From: Edolisoma coerulescens
Lineage: Eukaryota; Chordata; Aves; Passeriformes; Campephagidae
Assembly (NCBI GenBank): GCA_013397115.1
Contig: VWZW01006249.1
Coordinates: 3,756,100 to 3,820,099 of the forward strand
Direction: 5' to 3'
Length of the DNA: 64,000 nt
Below the pieces are notes generated by a model. It saw only the letters and a program-made list of their open reading frames with translations. It had not been told where the DNA came from and did not search any database. This document shows, in pieces, positions 57,401-63,400 of this stretch. Position numbers and translations under genes: made by a program. Positions within the stretch are counted from its first letter, which is position 1, and each line of letters starts with the position of its first letter.

Positions 57401-60400
57401 TACACCCCCAGCCAGTGCAAGTGCAAGGTGATTAGAAAGCAGCTTCAAACACAATTTAAGAAAATTGTGATGTTCCCTGTAAAAGAAATACATCCCTGTT
57501 AACCTCTCCTATTATTAGCATTACTCCCTTCCACTTATTTGTGCACTAAGCTTTTAACTCTCCTACGATTTTTCATACTAGAAAGGCAAGTAAATTCCAA
57601 CTGGGAGTTTAAGGAAACTCCTCTGAGAAACTTATTGCCAATCTGCTTAAAAGAACACAAACGGAAACTAGAATAGAGAAGTGTTATCTGTGGACAATGG
57701 TTGCAAGAGGAATTCACTTTAGATTGGTAGTCCCATGAATTATAAGGCAAAACCATCCCAAAATACAGAAATAAACAATAATATTATACACAGAGGAAAA
57801 AAAATCTTTTAAGAAGTGAGAAATGTAATCTTCTCTCCGAAGTTTTAGGAGTACAACAATCAGGTTAAAAACAGAGTCAGAATATTTCTAGTCCTCTTAA
57901 AAAAAATTTGAAACACTGGTTACAGGAGTAAGAACTGACAACACAGAAACAGTAAATGCATTTCAACTACATAGAAAAATGTGGTTCAAAGCAAAGCATT
58001 TAATTCATTGCATAATAAAAATAAATTTCAGACTAAAGATCCTGCTATATTCGAGACACTGTAAAGCTCTTCTGTCATACAAAGGCACTAGAGTAATTAA
58101 AAACAAATAGCACCTGAGTGAGCAAGTAAACCAGACTTATGCTTGTTAAAGAATAGACTAACCAGGACTAAGCCATGCACCACTGCTGGAAAGAAAAAAC
58201 AAATATAAAAATCTGTAACATGCAAATGCTGTATGTACCTTGACGAAGGAAAAGGAAGAGGAGGAATTTCACTGTTAATTTTGTCACAGTAGTGCTCAAG
58301 AAAAGAACGAAGATGTGAAAAGGTACTTTCTTCAAGGTCAACACAATAGGGTCTGTGCCATGCCACAACTTGCCTGGAATCAAACATCAAAGTAAATTAC
58401 CTTCTGGAAATACTTTAACTGCTTTAATAAATTAATAGTTTAAACAGGTTGAATACACACTTAACTAAACCAACTTCTTTCTCAGAGCAAACGAATACAA
58501 CTGTGGCAGACCAACTTCCTGACTCATGAAGGTATTTTCTACTCTCTTTTCTGTTAATCTCTTTACAATCAAACACTCCACATTTATGGACAAAAACACC
58601 TCAACGCCATAAATCTGAAGCCATATGCATTTAATCTGATTCGTGCACAGGCTGACCAGTACTCACAAAGCTGGTTTCAGTACAAATGTCAGATTACAGA
58701 CTTTGATAAAAAGCAGGGAAAACTCAAAAGGGGAAGTACCACTCAGTCTATTTGAGTCTCACTATTTCCTTAGTTGATAGCTCCCTTGAAAACAGGGCAT
58801 TTGAAATTCTTCTTGAATTATCTTCCAAATACTAAGTTTTTCTGTTCCTTTGTGTTAATCCATACATAAAAGTTTACTGGTTCATTTCAATCACTTGCTA
58901 ACATCTTCAGTGTAAAAGCATTATTTGAGTTATTGTATATTAATAACCAAACTATTTATTTAGCTACGCATTTTTAGTTTAACATGTAACCACACAGAAA
59001 TTTTTTAAGATCTCTAAATGCACCTCAGCAATTTGTCTGAACTTCCCCCTTTCCCAAAGTCTCCCGATTAGCGTACTCCTTATTACACTAAAAGAAAATC
59101 CCAAGCCATAAAAAAATCCCCTCAGAAGCAAAAAATAGAAAGTACTGAGTTGTTTCACCTCCCACTGACTAACTTGTCAATTTTTAGTAAAAAGAGGTAG
59201 GTTTTGTCTAACTGCACAAAAGAAATATTCCTATACAAAGAAATATTCACATCTTTGGTGCTGATACATTTTCACTTGTAACATGCAACAATTAGAAAAG
59301 ACGAGGGAGGAAAGAGGAGAAGATGACGACTTTCCAGACCAAAACATTGCAACCAGAATGCTTGACACACATGATGTGGGAAGGCCTTCAGGAAATAGTT
59401 AAATGTATCTCAAAGAGGACTTGTATGAAAGAATAAAATTATACCTGTCCCAAATGTCATGGTTACCTGTCCCTTGGAAGAGCTGTCCAGGCAAGGCTGT
59501 GGGATGTTCCTGCTGAAATCTGTTGAATTGCAACTCCATCTAAACCACTCACTTTCTTCGGTTTAGTAATGGGGCCAGTAGAGTTTCCCTGACCACACTG
59601 TCCCATTGAATTGTTACCCCAAGCATAAACTTCATTATCTATAAACATAAATAAAGCAGAAAACAAAAGCTGAGATACACCTGCTTTTGATCAAGAGGAG
59701 GATTATGTATTTCTACACCTTATTCTCTTTACCGTGAGAAAGTGCCAAACAGTGACTGTCCCCAATGGAAATGTCAACTATCCTGGTAGCAGCCAGCTCT
59801 TCAATGAGCTTGGGTCTGAGAGCAGTCGCCTCCGAAGAGCCACAGCCAAGGCAGGCCCCGCAGCCCCACGCGTAAACCTGGAGCAAACCAACCACAAAAC
59901 AGCTGCAGGTCAGACTTGTGTGACTGGTGACCACAACATCCCAGCAAAACACCTGCACAGTAACTGCAATTACACTTTCAACACAACTTGCACAGGACTT
60001 TGCTGACTGGAACACACATCTCATACAGCGTTCCTTCCCCCAACCACTTGGGTGACAGGCCACAGAGCACAGCACTGGGGAGGCTGCTGCAGAAAAACAA
60101 ACTGCTGCAGTGAATGTCAACATTCCAAATCTCCGCTTTGAAAACGCACTGCCTGTGAGTCACAGAGCTGAGGGTGGGGAGGCCAGTTGGGTTACAGGTG
60201 TAGAAATGCTTATTGGATTACATGTATCCATCATGCCAGGAAGAGCCCTCCTTTACCACCTCAACATTTATCTCCAAGCTCTCCTGAGATTTTTCAAATT
60301 ACAAATAAAACTTTTAGTTAACACCTATATTCTAATATACACGTACATTTTAAAAACCTATTAAACCACCTAATCACCTGAGTTGGTTACTGTATTAAAA

Positions 60401-63400
60401 ATTACAAGCATTTCATTGCTGTTTGTTTCTTGAATCCAATTTGATTTTACACTGGTTACATTTATTAACCTAAAAATACTATGTTTTCTGTGACTAAGCA
60501 AGAATCTTGAAAAGTGTGTTTTAGATGACTCTTAGCACATTTTGAATTACTCTTGGGCATTAGGTACTTCAATCTCTAATCAAGAACTTCACTTCTACTT
60601 AAGTACTAGTTGAACATTTTCCCAACAGTCAAAATAATAAATGCTGAGATAATGTGAACCCACACCCTCTTCACCAACTCTCGTAATTTGAGTGAAAACT
60701 TGGTTTTGCCTACCTGCCCTGTTGATGTCAAGGCAAGTGAAGACTGGCTTCCAGCACAAACTTTTCGAATAAACATTCCTTGCAAGGCTTCTATAACTTT
60801 AGGTTTATATACTCTATTTGTATCACCATGACCAAGTTTGCCTGCAAAGGGAGGAAACACAACTGGAAGGTATTTTCAATGGATAGAAAATAATTAAAAG
60901 TACCCCAAAAGAATTCTTTTTGGATTACCAAAAATGTCAGAGTGGATTTTTAAAATTAAAACATACTACCTATTTTATAAAACCTAGTCTCTTTCAATTA
61001 CAGTAATTACAGACTTGAAGAAATATATATTTATTACAGTCTATTTTAAAATTGAAATACTAATCCCAGGCAGTTTAAATGTAATAGTTTGTAGGCTGTG
61101 AATACTGTGAAGCTACTGTCATATCATGAGTGAGCTTATTTGAAAGTCATCAGTACAACATTTTTTCCAGAATTGTTCATCCATTCACTGACCTTTCTGT
61201 GCCGTGAAACCCCTCCCCTGCTGAAAATCCTTTTTTAAACCCTATAATCTTGCAGGTGAACTTCAAATATCGTATTTAGATTTTATAAGAATCCTTTCCT
61301 TGAACAGATCCCAAATGACGAATAAAAACCAGAACCAAAACTGCAAGGACTACCAAAACTATGAGGCAGATGGAATAAGACAAAAATTACTACCAAAACA
61401 TTAGTTTTACCTACCATTGTCTCCTCCACCAAACGACCACACTGTTCTCCCATCTTTAGACAGAGCTATTGTGTGTGAACTGCCACAGGAAACCTCTCCT
61501 ACATTGCTAATATCTTTTACTAAAGTTGGAATGTTGCGGCTGTTGCTGTCACCATGACCTAAGGAAAAAAGAAAAAAATATTTTCTTTTTGTGAAGATTT
61601 AAGTTCTATTTCTGTTTTGCAATCATAAGATTTTGCAAATTTCACGTGTATTGCAGTCATCACAAATGGTGATTTCTGCCCACTTTTTGGAAAGATTAAC
61701 AGTAAGGTTTGGAAGACATCTGTGGTAAAGTTAAATATTTAATCTTTATGACATACTCCAGAACACCTGTTCATATCTCACTGCCTCTAAAACGTATGAC
61801 TATTTTCTACCTAGCTGAAAAGAAATAAAAAGAATTGCTAGTACAACTGCCTTTAATACCAGTTGACTAGGTAGCTAGACTTCCCAGTACTGGGCAGCAG
61901 GTATCCTGCACAGCATGAGGGAGCTGCGATAAGGGCGCTTTGTCACTCCCGTCAATACTGCACAGACAGAACAGATCAGCTCCTCAGCTGCCTTTAGACA
62001 GCCACAGTTCCAACGGGTCCTTTCTGCAGAAACCAAATACATCACAGCTATCACCTACTTTTTATAAAGTTTTATTTCCACTGAACTACAGAAATTCTGT
62101 GGATATGGAAGAAAAATGTAGAAGAGAGGAAAATTAATACCATTGGTATCCATAACTGATCAAATATGAACAACTTCCTATAACCTAATGAAACGTTACT
62201 TTTTAGCTGTGTGCTGGAACTTGCCATTGCACATTCCAAGACCCCCAAAAAACATCAAAACTCCACATTAATCTAAAACTCAAGGAGAGCATTTTCACAG
62301 CTCCCACCAAAATTCCAGTTAAACCTCCAACACAGAGTTCTTTTCTTAACAACAGGGATACACTCAGAACTTCTACTGATTCCCTTGAAAGCTGTGACTG
62401 TTAAACACTGTCCTCATCTTCCACCCCTGCCACTTGCTTGCTTTTACCCCTCTATACTTGGTGATTGTGACATTCAAAGAAAAGAAAACAGAAGGGAACT
62501 AAAGCCCAGCTTGAAACAATTTTCTATGCAAACCCCGTTGGTTCAACTGAACCTGCTCGAGAAGGGTTTTATACCAGGCATAGCAACTGTACAGCAAAGA
62601 AGATGAAACAGACAAGTGAACTTGAAGCAAACAGTAATACAGGGTTTCTTGCTTTGGTTAAATTTAACTTTTTAGACATATTAAGGTAAAAGGACACTAA
62701 GCCATTCGGCAAACTTGACATCAAGTATCCTTATTAGAATCAGACCCTTGATATTATTAGCCAGTTACTGCTGACTACCCAAAGAATCATTCTATCATCG
62801 CACTAGATGAGGTTTATCTAGAATTCCAGTTTAAAATGTCTACTGTTTACATTCCAGTGGCATTAGCAATCATATAGTCTTATGAATGAATAAAAGCAGC
62901 TTGCCTTGAAATGAAAACTCTTTAAAAAAAAAATTTCTAAAATGACCTGCATTAAAAACTTTTAAGAGTCTCTGCACTAGTCACCTGTATGCACGCACCT
63001 GAGTACACATGTATATGTACTTAGAGGGGACAATTAGAGAACAAGGCAAACAGATGTATAAAATCATTACTAGACACGGGAACTTTTCCAAAAGCATCTC
63101 CAGAAATTTTCAAATTACCTAATCTTCCAAAGTCTCCTTCTCCCCATGTGTACAGCTCTCCATCTTCTGTAACAGCAGCACTGTGTCTGTAGCCCGCTGA
63201 CACACACACAACCACCTAAATTACACGCAAAAAGAAATATTAAGTTTTTACACAAATCAAGTAGGAAGTCTGAAAGCTTGGGAGAGTCAAATTCCAGAAG
63301 GAGTCTACATAAACTAACTTGTTCATTCACATGGATCAAGTACACACAATTTTTGCAATCTTTTCTATTTATTTGATAAGGGGAAATAAGTCCATAAAAA